The notes: generated by a model not told the origin, from the letters alone. A DNA stretch of 64,000 nt from Tabrizicola sp. (GCF_030694085.1 NZ_JAUXZE010000056.1:218919-282918), one strand, 5' to 3'. Shown: positions 38,601 to 48,822, counted from the first letter of the stretch. Program-made: numbers and translations.

Positions 38601-38672
38601 GGGGCCTCGCGCTTGGATGCGACGCCAGAGTAGGGTGAGCGCGGCGGCGATGGTAGCCCCCGCGCGGCAGGG

Positions 38673-39314
38673 TCAGAAGGACAGGCCGACGCGCAGGGAC
38701 AGCGTGTTCATGTCGAAGTCGACATCGCTAGCCGTTGGATTTGGGCGGTCACCCTGCATCCTCCGCGCGAGATACTCGACTCCGATGCTCACGCGCTCGG
38801 TTGCGGCGTAGTCGAGGCCCAAGCCGTACGAAGCTCCTTTAGGCGAATAGGATGCGGAAACTGCCGGGAGGGACGACCCGAACTCGCCAGTGCTGTAGCC
38901 AAGGATCCCGTGGACCTCCAGCCTGTTCCACGCGTAGCCCAGACGACCCTTGAGATCGGTGGTTGTCTCCATCTGAAAGATTGGGGCGCCCACAAAATTC
39001 ACATCATTGTAGGTCAGGCGTGCCAGTTCGGCTCCGTAGACCAGGTTCCCGCTTTGGAACAGATAGCCAAGATGAAAACCGGCGACTGAGCCGCTGTTGA
39101 AGTCGAACACTGCTCCCGTGGTTGTAGCGGTGGCCTGCGAACCCCTGCTCTTGCCATAGCCGAGACCAATATAGGCCCCCGACCAGTCATGCACAGCAAG
39201 GGGAGCGAATTCAGCGGCGGGAGCCGGGTCCGTCTCGACGGCAAGTGGACCGCCAGCATGCGATGCTGCGGCGGAACCGATGACTGCCGTAAGAGCAAGG
39301 CTGGCGATTTTCAT
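38673..39314 (-). CDS. Outer membrane beta-barrel protein
   Basis: Signal peptide 'MKIASLALTAVIGSAAASHA'; 'DWSGAYIGLGYGKS' and C-terminal 'MNTLSLRVGLSF'. Confidence 0.85.
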   Translation of the reverse strand: MKIASLALTAVIGSAAASHAGGPLAVETDPAPAAEFAPLAVHDWSGAYIGLGYGKSRGSQATATTTGAVFDFNSGSVAGFHLGYLFQSGNLVYGAELARLTYNDVNFVGAPIFQMETTTDLKGRLGYAWNRLEVHGILGYSTGEFGSSLPAVSASYSPKGASYGLGLDYAATERVSIGVEYLARRMQGDRPNPTASDVDFDMNTLSLRVGLSF

Positions 39315-39505
39315 TTCTGCGCTCCTCGGGGTGTATTCCCAATTCAAGGTATCTGAAGTCAGAACCAGGACGATCGGCTTTTGGAAGGTACAGACCGGCG
39401 AGGTGCAAAAATGCATCACCAAGACGTCTGCTGCAAGGTTGGCCGGTCAGGCACTCGTGACCCGGTGCGACGGCTTCTGCAATTGCGGTGGCGTGAATTT
39501 TCCGA

Positions 39506-39515
39506 TTTGATCAAA
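39506..39515. promoter_or_regulatory. Candidate operator TTTGATCAAA upstream of M20 amidohydrolase
   Basis: Perfect 10-bp palindrome in intergenic DNA, 46 nt before ATG. Confidence 0.45.
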
Positions 39516-39561
39516 GGTCTTTCAACCACGCCTGCTAGGCACGCCTGCTAGGATCGTCGAC

Positions 39562-40737
39562 ATGCCCGTTCTGAACCGTATCGCTTCATATGCCGAGGAA
39601 ATGAAGGGGTGGCGGCGGCATCTGCACATGCATCCAGAGCTGGCCTTCGACTGCCACGAGACCGCAGCCTGGATCGTGGAGCGCCTGCGCGAGATCGGGG
39701 TGGATGAGATCCACGAAGGGATCGCGCAATCCGGGGTCGTGGCGCTGATCAAGGGGCGCGGGGCCACTTCTGCTGGTGGCCCGGTGATCGGGCTGCGTGC
39801 GGATATGGATGCGCTGCCGATCGACGAGCAGACCGGCGTGGCCTATGCCAGCACGGTGCCGGGCAAGATGCATGCCTGCGGCCATGACGGGCATGTGACG
39901 ATGCTGCTGGGCGCGGCGAAGTACCTGGCGGAAACGCGGAACTTCGCCGGCACGGTGGCGCTGATCTTCCAGCCGGCCGAAGAAGATGGCGGCGGCGGAC
40001 AGGTCATGGTGCAGGAAGGCATCATGGACCGCTTCGGTATCGGGCAGGTCTACGGCATCCACAACGCTCCGAACGTGCCTTTCGGGCAGTTCCATACGAC
40101 GCCCGGGCCGCTGATGGCATCCGTGGATACCGCCGTCGTGAAGATCACCGGCAAGGGCGGGCACGGGGCCACGCCGCATGATTGCGTCGATCCCGTGGTG
40201 GCGATCGTCGGCATGGTGCAAGCGGTGCAGACGATCATCCCGAGGAACGTCTACGCGCTGGACGAGGCGGTGCTGTCGGTCACGATGATCCATACCGGCA
40301 CTGCCAGCAATATCATCCCGAAGGAGGGGTTCTTTGCGGCCACGATCCGCTGCTTCAAACCGGATGTGCGGGCGCTGTTGAAGAAGCGGTTCCACGAGAT
40401 CGTCGAGGGCCATGCCGCGGCCTATGGGGTGAACGCCGAGATCAACTATGACTGGGGCTATCCTGCCACGATCAACCACGAGGACGAGGCGGATTTCGCG
40501 GCCGAAGTGGCCCGCGAAGTGGCTGGGGCCGATGCGGTGGAGGCACGGACCGACCGCAAGATGGGGTCGGAGGATTTCAGCTACATGCTGGAGGCGCGAC
40601 CGGGAGCCTACCTGTTCCTTGGCACCGGGCCGGGGGCGGGGCTGCATCATCCGGCCTATGATTTCAACGACGAGGCGGCTCCGGTCGGGGCCAGCTTCTT
40701 TGCGCGGCTGGTCGAGCGGGCTCAGCCCCTGACCTGA
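39562..40737 (+). CDS. M20 family amidohydrolase (hippurate hydrolase-like)
   Basis: 'MKGWRRHLHMHPELAFDCHETAAWI...GLRADMDALPI...HACGHDGHVTMLLGAAKYL'. Confidence 0.93.
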   Translation: MPVLNRIASYAEEMKGWRRHLHMHPELAFDCHETAAWIVERLREIGVDEIHEGIAQSGVVALIKGRGATSAGGPVIGLRADMDALPIDEQTGVAYASTVPGKMHACGHDGHVTMLLGAAKYLAETRNFAGTVALIFQPAEEDGGGGQVMVQEGIMDRFGIGQVYGIHNAPNVPFGQFHTTPGPLMASVDTAVVKITGKGGHGATPHDCVDPVVAIVGMVQAVQTIIPRNVYALDEAVLSVTMIHTGTASNIIPKEGFFAATIRCFKPDVRALLKKRFHEIVEGHAAAYGVNAEINYDWGYPATINHEDEADFAAEVAREVAGADAVEARTDRKMGSEDFSYMLEARPGAYLFLGTGPGAGLHHPAYDFNDEAAPVGASFFARLVERAQPLT

Positions 40738-41105
40738 CGGACGAGCGGGATCAGGGCAAAGCCGATCTGTCCGGCAAGGCCAAGCGCCCCGGCGGGCGTC
40801 GTCATCGCGGCGAGAAACTGCGCGGGGGTCTGGCCGAATGCCAGAGCGGTGGCGAGTTCCAGCAGCATCAGAAGCGCGAAGGACAAGAGCGCCAGAGCGA
40901 TGCGCTTTTCCAGGAGCGGCCAGCGAGAGAGCACCCGACCCGCGACGATCCAGGACAGGGCCAGCACGGCAGGCACCTCCAGCGCCACGGCAAGGACGGG
41001 GCCGAGGGCGGGGGCCACGAAGGTCACCCTCAGCGCGCCAAGGACGAAGGCCACGGCGAAGACCGGGATCACGTAGGCAAGTCCGGCCTTGACGAGTGTC
41101 GACAT
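40722..41105 (-). CDS. Hypothetical membrane protein
   Basis: 'MSTLVKAGLAYVIPVFAVAFVLGALRVTFVAPALGPVLAVALEVPAVLALSWIVAGRVL...' several TM segments. Confidence 0.75.
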   Translation of the reverse strand: MSTLVKAGLAYVIPVFAVAFVLGALRVTFVAPALGPVLAVALEVPAVLALSWIVAGRVLSRWPLLEKRIALALLSFALLMLLELATALAFGQTPAQFLAAMTTPAGALGLAGQIGFALIPLVRQVRG

Positions 41106-41171
41106 CTGCGCGCCTTCTGAAGCCGGTCTCCGGGGGCCGCCGGGTCCCTTTTCGCATGAAAGGCGTTCGAT

Positions 41172-41579
41172 TTGAAGCTGCCCGTCGTTCTTGTCGCCGG
41201 GGTCCTGGCGAGCCCTGGCCTTGCCGATGAATACATCGGTTTCCAGTCTCCGACCGGAAATATCCACTGCGCGATCTATGCCTTTGACGGCAGTGCCGAG
41301 GCGCGCTGTGATCTGCGGGATTATGTGCCAAGCTATACCAAGCGCCCGGCGGGCTGCGATCTGGACTGGGGCATGGCCTTTGCGGTGGGTGCCGCGGGCC
41401 AGGGCGTGCTGGCTTGCGTCGGCGACACGGTGCAGGAGCCCGGCAATGCCGTGCTGCCTTATGGCGAGGCGGTGAGCCTGGGCGGGATCTCTTGCGTGTC
41501 GGCCAAGACCGGGATGACCTGCACCAATGCCGAGGGGCACGGGTTCAGTGTGGCGAAGGCGAAGCAGAAGCTGTTCTGA
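41172..41579 (+). CDS. Secreted protein of unknown function (DUF6636-like)
   Basis: TTG start, signal peptide 'MKLPVVLVAGVLASPGLA', 'FQSPTGNIHCAIYAFDGSAEARCDLRDY' with paired cysteines. Confidence 0.7.
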   Translation: MKLPVVLVAGVLASPGLADEYIGFQSPTGNIHCAIYAFDGSAEARCDLRDYVPSYTKRPAGCDLDWGMAFAVGAAGQGVLACVGDTVQEPGNAVLPYGEAVSLGGISCVSAKTGMTCTNAEGHGFSVAKAKQKLF

Positions 41580-41610
41580 CGTGGGCGCGCACCCGGCCCC
41601 GGCGGCGGAC

Positions 41611-41641
41611 GCTCCGCGGGGGATATTTGGGCAAAGATGAA
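41611..41641 (+). repeat. Same intergenic repeat, copy 2
   Basis: gctccgcgggggatatttgggcaaagatgaa. Confidence 0.6.
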
Positions 41642-41762
41642 ATCGCGAATCGTGTGAGGCGGCGGGCGGCGACGGCCCTGGTCCTAATGGGGGAGAGATC
41701 AACCTTTGGACACCATATCTGGGCGACCCCCAACCTTTGGAACAAGGCGGGGGCTGGTCGGG

Positions 41763-41774
41763 TTTTGATCAAAA
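41763..41774. promoter_or_regulatory. Candidate operator TTTTGATCAAAA upstream of aminotransferase
   Basis: Perfect 12-bp palindrome; TTGATC lies 17 nt before TTGTTAT (possible -35/-10). Confidence 0.5.
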
Positions 41775-41826
41775 TGCTAGTCTGGCGTTGTTATCCATTT
41801 GTGTCATTCATCCAAGGAGACCCGAC

Positions 41827-43233
41827 ATGACCGCCCCCCTGGCCCTGGCAAGGCCCACCCCGAACTCGATTTGGGAGATGGACCGGAGCCACGCTCTGCA
41901 CCCCTGGACGAACTTTGGCCCCTTCGAACGCGACGGGTCCCTGGTGATCGCGCGGGGGGAGGGCTGTTACCTCTGGGATGCGGAGGGGCGGCGCTATCTG
42001 GATGCCGTGGGCGGCATGTGGTGCACCAACGTGGGGCTGGGCCGCAAGGAGATGGCGCAGGCGATTGCAAGCCAGGTGGAGCGGCTGGCGTTCTCGAACA
42101 GCTTCGTGGACGTCACGAACGAGCCTTCGGCGCGGCTGTCGGCGAAGCTTGCCGCGTTGGCTCCGGGCGATCTGAACCGGGTGCATCTGACGACCGGCGG
42201 GTCCACGGCGGTGGATACGGCGGTTCGGATGGTCTGGTACTGGCAGACCTGCATGGGGCGTCCTGAAAAGACTGACATCGTGGCGCGGGATCATTCGTAT
42301 CACGGGTCCACCTACCTGTCGCAGTCCGTGGGCAAGCGCCCGGGCGACCGGGTCGAGGAGTTCCGCTACAAGCACGACGGAATCCACCATCTGACCGCGC
42401 CGAACCCTTATCGCCGCCCCGAGGGGATGAGCGAAGACCAGTTCTGTGACTGGCTGGTGTCGGAATTCGAGGCGCTGATCGACCGCGTGGGCGCGGACCG
42501 GATCGGCGGGTTCATCGCCGAGCCGATCCAGGCATCGGGCGGAGTGATCGTGCCTCCGCCCGGCTATCTGCGCCGGATGTGGGAGGTCTGCCAGCGTCAC
42601 GACATCCTGTTCATTGCCGACGAGGTGGTGACGGCCTTCGGGCGGCTGGGCCACTGGTTCGCCAGTGAGGCGGAGTTCGGCGTGGTGCCGGACATGATCA
42701 CCTGCGCCAAGGGCCTGACCTCGGGCTACCTGCCCTTGGGCGCGCTGATCTTCAGCGACCGGATCTGGGAGGGGATGGCGGCAAAAGGTGAGCGTTGGTT
42801 CACGTCCGGTTTCACCTACTCCGGGCATCCGGTGTCCTGTGCTGCGGCGCTGACGTCGATCGAGATCATCGAGCGCGAGGGGTTGCTGGAAAACGCCGCC
42901 ACCGTGGGGGACTATTTCCTGGACCGACTGCAGGGTCTGGAGGCGCTGCCATTGGTGGGTCAGGTGCGGGGGCGGCGGCTGATGGTCTGCGTGGAGAATG
43001 TGGCGTCGAAGCTGACGAAGGAGCCGCTGCCGGACGGCGTGAATGAAAGCAAGCGCATCTCGGACGCGGCCGAGGCGATGGGGTTGATGGTGCGCCCCAT
43101 CGGGCATCTGAACGTCATGTCGCCGCCGCTGACGATCACGGAGGACCAGGTGGATTTCGTGGCCGAGACGCTTGAGAAGGCCATCCGCAAGGTCACGGAT
43201 GAACTGGTGCGGGAAGGCCATCGGATCGGGTGA
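41827..43233 (+). CDS. Aspartate aminotransferase family (class III omega-) aminotransferase
   Basis: 'HLTTGGSTAVDTAVRMVWYW...ARDHSYHGSTYLS...LFIADEVVTAFGRLG...ITCAKGLTSGYLPLGAL'. Confidence 0.93.
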   Translation: MTAPLALARPTPNSIWEMDRSHALHPWTNFGPFERDGSLVIARGEGCYLWDAEGRRYLDAVGGMWCTNVGLGRKEMAQAIASQVERLAFSNSFVDVTNEPSARLSAKLAALAPGDLNRVHLTTGGSTAVDTAVRMVWYWQTCMGRPEKTDIVARDHSYHGSTYLSQSVGKRPGDRVEEFRYKHDGIHHLTAPNPYRRPEGMSEDQFCDWLVSEFEALIDRVGADRIGGFIAEPIQASGGVIVPPPGYLRRMWEVCQRHDILFIADEVVTAFGRLGHWFASEAEFGVVPDMITCAKGLTSGYLPLGALIFSDRIWEGMAAKGERWFTSGFTYSGHPVSCAAALTSIEIIEREGLLENAATVGDYFLDRLQGLEALPLVGQVRGRRLMVCVENVASKLTKEPLPDGVNESKRISDAAEAMGLMVRPIGHLNVMSPPLTITEDQVDFVAETLEKAIRKVTDELVREGHRIG

Positions 43234-43243
43234 TTTGATCAAA
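43234..43243. promoter_or_regulatory. Candidate operator TTTGATCAAA upstream of agmatinase
   Basis: Perfect palindrome directly after the aminotransferase stop codon, 92 nt before agmatinase ATG. Confidence 0.45.
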
Positions 43244-43335
43244 CCCTTGACAAGCGGGCGGGGCAGGGGTTTTCTGCCCTTCCCGGATCCGCGCGTCTCC
43301 GCTGAACGACTGCGCCGAAAAGACCCGAGACCATC

Positions 43336-44301
43336 ATGGCACTTGAAGACGCGAAGACGCAGGTAGACACTGCGTTCACCCGGAATTCGCACCGGGGCTA
43401 TTCCTTTGAAAACGCCTTTGGCGGCGCGACCAGTTTCCTGCGCCGGACCTGGACCAAGGACCTGACCGGGGTGGACCTTGCCATCACCGGGGTTCCCTTC
43501 GACCAGGCGGTCAGCCACCGCAGCGGGACCCGCTTTGGCCCCCGCGCGATCCGCGAGGCCTCGGCGCTGATGCCCTATGACCCACCGCCGGGCTGGGGTA
43601 CAGACCCGCTGGAGGATCTGAGCATCGTCGACTACGGCGATGTGGCCTTTGACTATGCCAACGTGCCGGAATTCCCGGAAACCCTGACCAACCACATCCG
43701 CACCATCCTTGCGGCAGGTGCCGGGACGGTGACGCTGGGTGGCGACCATTACATCACCTGGCCGATCCTGAAGGCCTATGCCGAGAAGTTCGGGCCATTG
43801 GGTGTGATCCATTTCGACGCCCATTCCGACCTCTGGCCCGACGACAACCCGGCGCGGATCGACCACGGGACGATGCTTTACAAGGCGGTCAAAGCGGGCG
43901 CGGTGGACCCGAAACGGTCAGTCCAGATCGGTATCCGCACGACGACCGAGGACTATCTGGGGGTCAATGTCATAACCGCGCGCGAGGCGCATGAATGGGG
44001 TGTGGCAAAGGTGGTCGAGACGGTGAAAGGGATCGTGGGGGACAAGCCCACCTACCTGACCTTCGACATCGACGCGCTGGACCCGGCCTTTGCGCCGGGC
44101 ACCGGCACGCCGGTCTGGGGCGGGCTGGCCAGTTGGCAGGTGGCCGCGATGCTGCGGGACCTGGCGGGGATCAACCTGGTCGGCGGCGATGTGGTCGAGG
44201 TCTCGCCCCCCTACGACACCACCGGGGCCACGGCGATTGCCGGGGCGCATGTGGCCTATGAGCTGATCTGCCTTTACCACTGGGCACGGACACAAGGATG
44301 A
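43336..44301 (+). CDS. speB: Agmatinase / ureohydrolase
   Basis: 'LGGDHYITWPIL...VIHFDAHSDLWPDD...LTFDIDALDPAFAPGTGTPVWGG'. Confidence 0.93.
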   Translation: MALEDAKTQVDTAFTRNSHRGYSFENAFGGATSFLRRTWTKDLTGVDLAITGVPFDQAVSHRSGTRFGPRAIREASALMPYDPPPGWGTDPLEDLSIVDYGDVAFDYANVPEFPETLTNHIRTILAAGAGTVTLGGDHYITWPILKAYAEKFGPLGVIHFDAHSDLWPDDNPARIDHGTMLYKAVKAGAVDPKRSVQIGIRTTTEDYLGVNVITAREAHEWGVAKVVETVKGIVGDKPTYLTFDIDALDPAFAPGTGTPVWGGLASWQVAAMLRDLAGINLVGGDVVEVSPPYDTTGATAIAGAHVAYELICLYHWARTQG

Positions 44302-44312
44302 GGAGAGGGCGC

Positions 44313-44741
44313 ATGGCGGTCTGGCTGCTGTGGGGACTGCTGGCGGCGGTCCTTGTCTTTGCGGTTTGCGTCCGCCTTGCGCCTTCCGACCCGGCACGCT
44401 GGCATGTCGCGCCTGCAGCCGAAGGTCCTTCCGGCACGGTCTCGGCGGGCGAGGGCTGGGCAAGCCTGCGACTGGAGGCCGGGGACGCGCGCGCATTGTT
44501 GGCACGGCTGGATGCGATTGCCATTGCCAGCCCCCGCACGACCCGGCTGGCGGGCAGCGTCGAGGCGGGGCGGATCACCTGGATCACGCGAAGTGCGCTG
44601 TGGGGGTTTCCCGATTACACCACGGCCGAGGCGCGGGCGGACGGGCTTTACCTCTATGCCCGCCTGCGTTTTGGCCGGGGGGACATGGGGGTAAATGCGA
44701 CGCGGCTGCGGGACTGGCAGGCGGCTCTGACCGGGGGGTGA
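44313..44741 (+). CDS. DUF1499 domain-containing protein
   Basis: 'ITWITRSALWGFPDYTTAEARADGLYLYARLRFGRGDMGVNATRLRDWQAAL'. Confidence 0.8.
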   Translation: MAVWLLWGLLAAVLVFAVCVRLAPSDPARWHVAPAAEGPSGTVSAGEGWASLRLEAGDARALLARLDAIAIASPRTTRLAGSVEAGRITWITRSALWGFPDYTTAEARADGLYLYARLRFGRGDMGVNATRLRDWQAALTGG

Positions 44742-44760
44742 GACCGATCCACAGCCTTGC

Positions 44761-45705
44761 GTGGGCCATGACCTCGTGCGAATAGGCGGTGAACCCGCGT
44801 CTTTTTCTGGTCGAGTGCTACGCATGCGTGATCCCAAATCTGCCTGGCAATGCGTACTCATCGCCTGGGGGGACCGTTATCCGGTGTCCGAGATCAATCG
44901 GCTGGTCGCGTCTGTCCGATCGCAGTCGAAAGGTCCCGCGCGGTTCGTTCTTCTGTCCGACCGTGAACGTCCCGGGCTGGACCCAGGGGTCGAGCTGCGC
45001 GACATTCCGGCCTGGTTCCTGGTCCCTGATTTGCGCGGTCCTGGCTGCCAAGCAAAGTTGTGTCTTTTCGAGCCGGGGGTGGTTCCCGCCGATATGCCAG
45101 CGATCTACATCGATCTCGACACCATCGTTTTCGGCGACCTGTCCCGCCTTGTGCAGTTGATGGAAAGCCCGCAGACCATTGCCATTCTGCAAAGCGCCAT
45201 TCTGCCGTTCGGAGCTTTTGCGCGCTGGCTTTACCGGGTGACGGATAAACGACGCTATGCAAGGGGCAACTCCTCGGTCGTCGTCTACCATCCCGCCCAT
45301 GCGACTTACATTGCCAAACGATTTCGGGAGTTGGTGGCGCAGCACGGCATCGCGGCCTTCCGTCCGCTCTGGGCTGATGAGCGATTCATCTCCTGGGTGG
45401 CCCAGCCGGTCATGCGGGCGGTACCCGGGACACTAGTGGTGAAATTTCCCACCGAGTACATGCAGCCCTGGCGCTGGCTGGTGCATCTGCGGGCGCGTCT
45501 GCCTTGGATCCGGCGTCGGCGTGATGGTCTGATTGCAGTGACCTTCCCCGGCGTCAAACTTAAGGGCGAAGACCTGGCCGCCTTGCCGGAAGGGGCAGTC
45601 GTTACCGACCGAAAGGGACGCCGGTTGTTCTGGACAGATCGTGCGCTTGGATCGTTGCGTCGCAAGATCATCGACTTCTACGGAACCTCGTCCGCACCGC
45701 AGTGA
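44761..45705 (+). CDS. Glycosyltransferase-like protein
   Basis: 'WQCVLIAWGDRYPVSEINRLVASVR...MPAIYIDLDTIVFGDLSRLV' DxD; start may be 44824. Confidence 0.7.
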   Translation: MGHDLVRIGGEPASFSGRVLRMRDPKSAWQCVLIAWGDRYPVSEINRLVASVRSQSKGPARFVLLSDRERPGLDPGVELRDIPAWFLVPDLRGPGCQAKLCLFEPGVVPADMPAIYIDLDTIVFGDLSRLVQLMESPQTIAILQSAILPFGAFARWLYRVTDKRRYARGNSSVVVYHPAHATYIAKRFRELVAQHGIAAFRPLWADERFISWVAQPVMRAVPGTLVVKFPTEYMQPWRWLVHLRARLPWIRRRRDGLIAVTFPGVKLKGEDLAALPEGAVVTDRKGRRLFWTDRALGSLRRKIIDFYGTSSAPQ

Positions 45706-45744
45706 ACCCTTGACCCTTCCGGGACTGCCTGCCAAACCCCCGGC

Positions 45745-46800
45745 ATGGTTCCGTTGGACAAGCTTGCCCAGATTACCGAACGCTTCGAGTATCTCGAAGC
45801 GCAACTCAATGCCGGGGCCGCCCCGGCCGAGATCGCGCGGATCAGCCGGGAATATACCGAACTGAAACCCGTCGTCGACGAGATCCGCGTCTATCGCCGG
45901 TCGCTGGACGATCTGGCCGAGGCCGAGGCCATGCTGGCCGACCCCGAGATGAAGGCGCTGGCCGAGGAGGAACTCCCCCGGCTGAAGGCGCGCATCCCCG
46001 AGATGGAACAGGCGCTGCGGCTGGCGCTTCTGCCGAAGGACGCGGCCGATGCACGACCCGCGATCATCGAGATCCGGCCGGGGACGGGGGGCGACGAGGC
46101 GGCGCTGTTCGCAGGCGACCTCGCGCGGATGTACCAGCGGCACGCGGAAAAGATGGGCTGGCGCTGGGAAGTGCTGGAGGAGCAGGCCAGCGATCTGGGC
46201 GGTCTGAAGGAACTGGTCGCGCTGGTCTCGGGCGAGGGGGTCTATTCGCGGCTGAAGTATGAAAGTGGCGTCCACCGGGTGCAGCGCGTGCCCGAGACCG
46301 AGGCGCAGGGGCGCATCCATACCTCGGCGGCGACTGTGGCCGTCCTGCCCGAGGCGGACGAGGTCGAGATCGACATTCCCGCCAGCGACATCAGGATCGA
46401 CACGATGCGGTCCTCGGGTGCGGGCGGGCAGCACGTGAACACGACAGACTCGGCGGTGCGGATCACGCATATTCCGTCCGGGATCGTCGTCACGTCGTCA
46501 GAGAAATCACAGCACCGCAACAAGGAAATCGCGATGCAGGTTCTGCGGTCCAGGCTATACGAGGCGGAACGGGAACGCATCCATTCGGCGCGGGCGGCGG
46601 ACCGGAAGTCCCAGGTCGGCAGCGGTGATCGCAGCGAACGCATCCGCACCTACAACTTTCCGCAGGGCCGGATGACCGACCACCGGATCAACCTGACGCT
46701 TTACGCCCTGCCGCAGATCATGGCGGGCGAGTTGACCGAGGTGATCGACGCACTGGTCTCGCACGACCAGGCGGAACGGCTGGCGGAGATCGAGGGATGA
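45745..46800 (+). CDS. prfA: Peptide chain release factor 1
   Basis: '[31 protein letters not shown]' GGQ motif. Confidence 0.96.
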   Translation: MVPLDKLAQITERFEYLEAQLNAGAAPAEIARISREYTELKPVVDEIRVYRRSLDDLAEAEAMLADPEMKALAEEELPRLKARIPEMEQALRLALLPKDAADARPAIIEIRPGTGGDEAALFAGDLARMYQRHAEKMGWRWEVLEEQASDLGGLKELVALVSGEGVYSRLKYESGVHRVQRVPETEAQGRIHTSAATVAVLPEADEVEIDIPASDIRIDTMRSSGAGGQHVNTTDSAVRITHIPSGIVVTSSEKSQHRNKEIAMQVLRSRLYEAERERIHSARAADRKSQVGSGDRSERIRTYNFPQGRMTDHRINLTLYALPQIMAGELTEVIDALVSHDQAERLAEIEG

Positions 46801-47651
46801 AGGCTCAGGATGCTCTGCGCCGGGCGGTCCCGCTGCTGCGCGAAGCGGGGATCGAGGATGGCTCGCGCGATGCCCGGGTGCTGCTGGCGCATGCGCTTGG
46901 GATCGCGCATGACCGGCTGACGCTGAAGTTGCAGGACGACATGACCGAGCCGCAGGAGGCGCTGTATGACGCGGCGCTGCAGGCCCGGATGGCGCGGCAG
47001 CCGGTGGCGCAGATCACCGGGCGGCGGCTGTTCTGGGGTCAGTCGTTCCGGGTGACGCGCGACACGCTGGACCCGCGGCCCGAGACGGAAACCCTGGTTG
47101 CCGAGGCGCTGAAGGTGCCGTTCCTTAAACTGCTCGATCTTGGAACGGGGACCGGCTGCATCCTTTTGTCCTGTCTCAAGGCGATGCCGCTTGCGCGGGG
47201 CCTGGGGACGGACATTTCGGACCCGGCGTTGCAGGTGGCGATGGGCAACACCCGCGACCTGGGGCTGGAGGCGCGGGCGCGGTTCCGCAAGTCGGACTGG
47301 TTTGCCAGCGTGACCGGCACCTTCGATCTGATCGTCTCGAACCCGCCCTACATCGCCGCCGCCGAGATGTCGACGCTGGCCCCCGAAGTGCGCGACTGGG
47401 AGCCGGACCTCGCGCTGACCCCAGGGGGTGACGGGCTGGACGCCTACCGCGCCATCGCGCAGGGGGCGGGGGCACGGTTGATGCCGGGCGGGCGGCTTCT
47501 GGTCGAGATCGGACCGACGCAAGGCGCTGACGTGGCGGCGATGTTCCAGGCGGCGGGGCTTGAGGACATCCGCATCCTGCCCGACATGGACGGGCGCGAC
47601 CGCGTGGTAGCCGCCGTCAAACCCGGTGGAGATCGTTGCGGCGCGGCCTGA
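46797..47651 (+). CDS. prmC: Release factor glutamine methyltransferase
   Basis: '[11 protein letters not shown]...[17 protein letters not shown]...[14 protein letters not shown]'. Confidence 0.95.
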   Translation: MKAQDALRRAVPLLREAGIEDGSRDARVLLAHALGIAHDRLTLKLQDDMTEPQEALYDAALQARMARQPVAQITGRRLFWGQSFRVTRDTLDPRPETETLVAEALKVPFLKLLDLGTGTGCILLSCLKAMPLARGLGTDISDPALQVAMGNTRDLGLEARARFRKSDWFASVTGTFDLIVSNPPYIAAAEMSTLAPEVRDWEPDLALTPGGDGLDAYRAIAQGAGARLMPGGRLLVEIGPTQGADVAAMFQAAGLEDIRILPDMDGRDRVVAAVKPGGDRCGAA

Positions 47652-47832
47652 TGCCGGCCGATTCACGGGCATTTCAGCAATTATCCCTTGTCAGGTCGCA
47701 ATGCCTGTGTTTATTGACCCATGTCAGCCGCGGGTTCCCACCTGCCGATGACGCACTGCCCAGGCCCTGCTGACCCAAATCTGCTGCCCATGAGGGGCGG
47801 CGGTCGCAGGCCAAAGCCATCAAAAGGACCAG

Positions 47833-48651
47833 ATGCGCTCCTCCAAGAAACGCTCGCGTTCCAGCCAGAACCGCCCGCGCACGCTCGGCAACATCATCAA
47901 CCGCGTCTTCGATTCCTCGGGACCCGAGGGCAAGGTGCGTGGCACGCCGCAGCAGATCATCGAGAAATATCAGATGCTGGCGCGCGATGCCCAGTTGTCG
48001 AACGACCGCGTGGCGGCCGAGAACTTTCTGCAGCACGCCGAGCACTACACGCGGATGCTGGCCGAAGCGATGAAGGAAATGGCGGCCGAGCAGGAAGCGC
48101 GGCAGCAGCAGTTCCAGCAAAGCGGCGGGCAACAGGGCGGGGGTCAGCCGGGCCAGCAATACGGGGGCAGTCAAAACGGGGGCGGCCAGAACGGTGGTGG
48201 CCAGAACGGCGGCAGTCAGAACGGCGGCGGCGGGCAGCAGCAACCGCGCGGCGACCGGCCCGAGGGGCAGCGCGACCGGGACCGCGGCGACCGGCCTGAC
48301 CGGGAGCGTCAGGATCGGGGAGAGCGTCAGGATCGCGGCGAACGCCAGGACCGGGGCGAGCGTCAGGATCGGGGCGAGCGTCGGCAGGACTTCAACCGCG
48401 ACTTCCGCGATGAGCGCAGCCTTCCGTCCGAGGAAACTGCCATGGCGACGGATGTGATCGACCTGCACGGTAGCGACGACAGCGGGCTGATTGAGACGCC
48501 AGAATCCTCGGGTCGGCGGGTTGAGCAGGAGGCTGCCGCCGCAGCCCATGAGACCGCGCCGAAAGAAGGACCAGCCCGCCGCGCGCGCGGGCCGCGCAAG
48601 CCCAAGGCCGACAAGCCCGATGGCGAGCCGCCGAAGGAAGCAGCAGAGTAG
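47833..48651 (+). CDS. DUF4167 domain-containing protein
   Basis: 'RPRTLGNIINRVFDSSGPEGKVRGTPQQIIEKYQMLARDAQLSNDRVAAENFLQHAEHYTRML'. Confidence 0.92.
   Translation: MRSSKKRSRSSQNRPRTLGNIINRVFDSSGPEGKVRGTPQQIIEKYQMLARDAQLSNDRVAAENFLQHAEHYTRMLAEAMKEMAAEQEARQQQFQQSGGQQGGGQPGQQYGGSQNGGGQNGGGQNGGSQNGGGGQQQPRGDRPEGQRDRDRGDRPDRERQDRGERQDRGERQDRGERQDRGERRQDFNRDFRDERSLPSEETAMATDVIDLHGSDDSGLIETPESSGRRVEQEAAAAAHETAPKEGPARRARGPRKPKADKPDGEPPKEAAE
48301..48386 (+). repeat. 18-bp tandem repeats encoding (RQDRGE)n
   Basis: Repeated gagcgtcaggatcgggg(c/a) units in the low-complexity tail of the DUF4167 gene. Confidence 0.85.
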
Positions 48652-48656
48652 GATCG

Positions 48657-48678
48657 GGCCGCCTTCGGGCGGCCTTTT
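48657..48678 (+). terminator. Rho-independent terminator after the DUF4167 gene
   Basis: GGCCGCC-TTCG-GGCGGCC-TTTT. Confidence 0.85.
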
Positions 48679-48822
48679 CGTTGGTGCCGAACGAAAGAAG
48701 GTCCCCGGACTTGCGCCCGAAGACCCACCGGGGCCGAAAGCTGGAAGAAGGGGACATGACCTGGCCCCCGGCCCCGGACCGGACGCGCGGGATGAGTGAC
48801 CATCCGCGGCCCGATAGCAGGA

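Noticed and set aside
41791-43866. 691-aa minus-strand ORF spanning aminotransferase and agmatinase starts
   Set aside because: Arg/His/Pro-rich antisense translation overlapping two well-supported genes.
48301-48386. Short regularly spaced repeats considered as a CRISPR array
   Set aside because: In-frame coding repeats (RQDRGE) without unique spacers.
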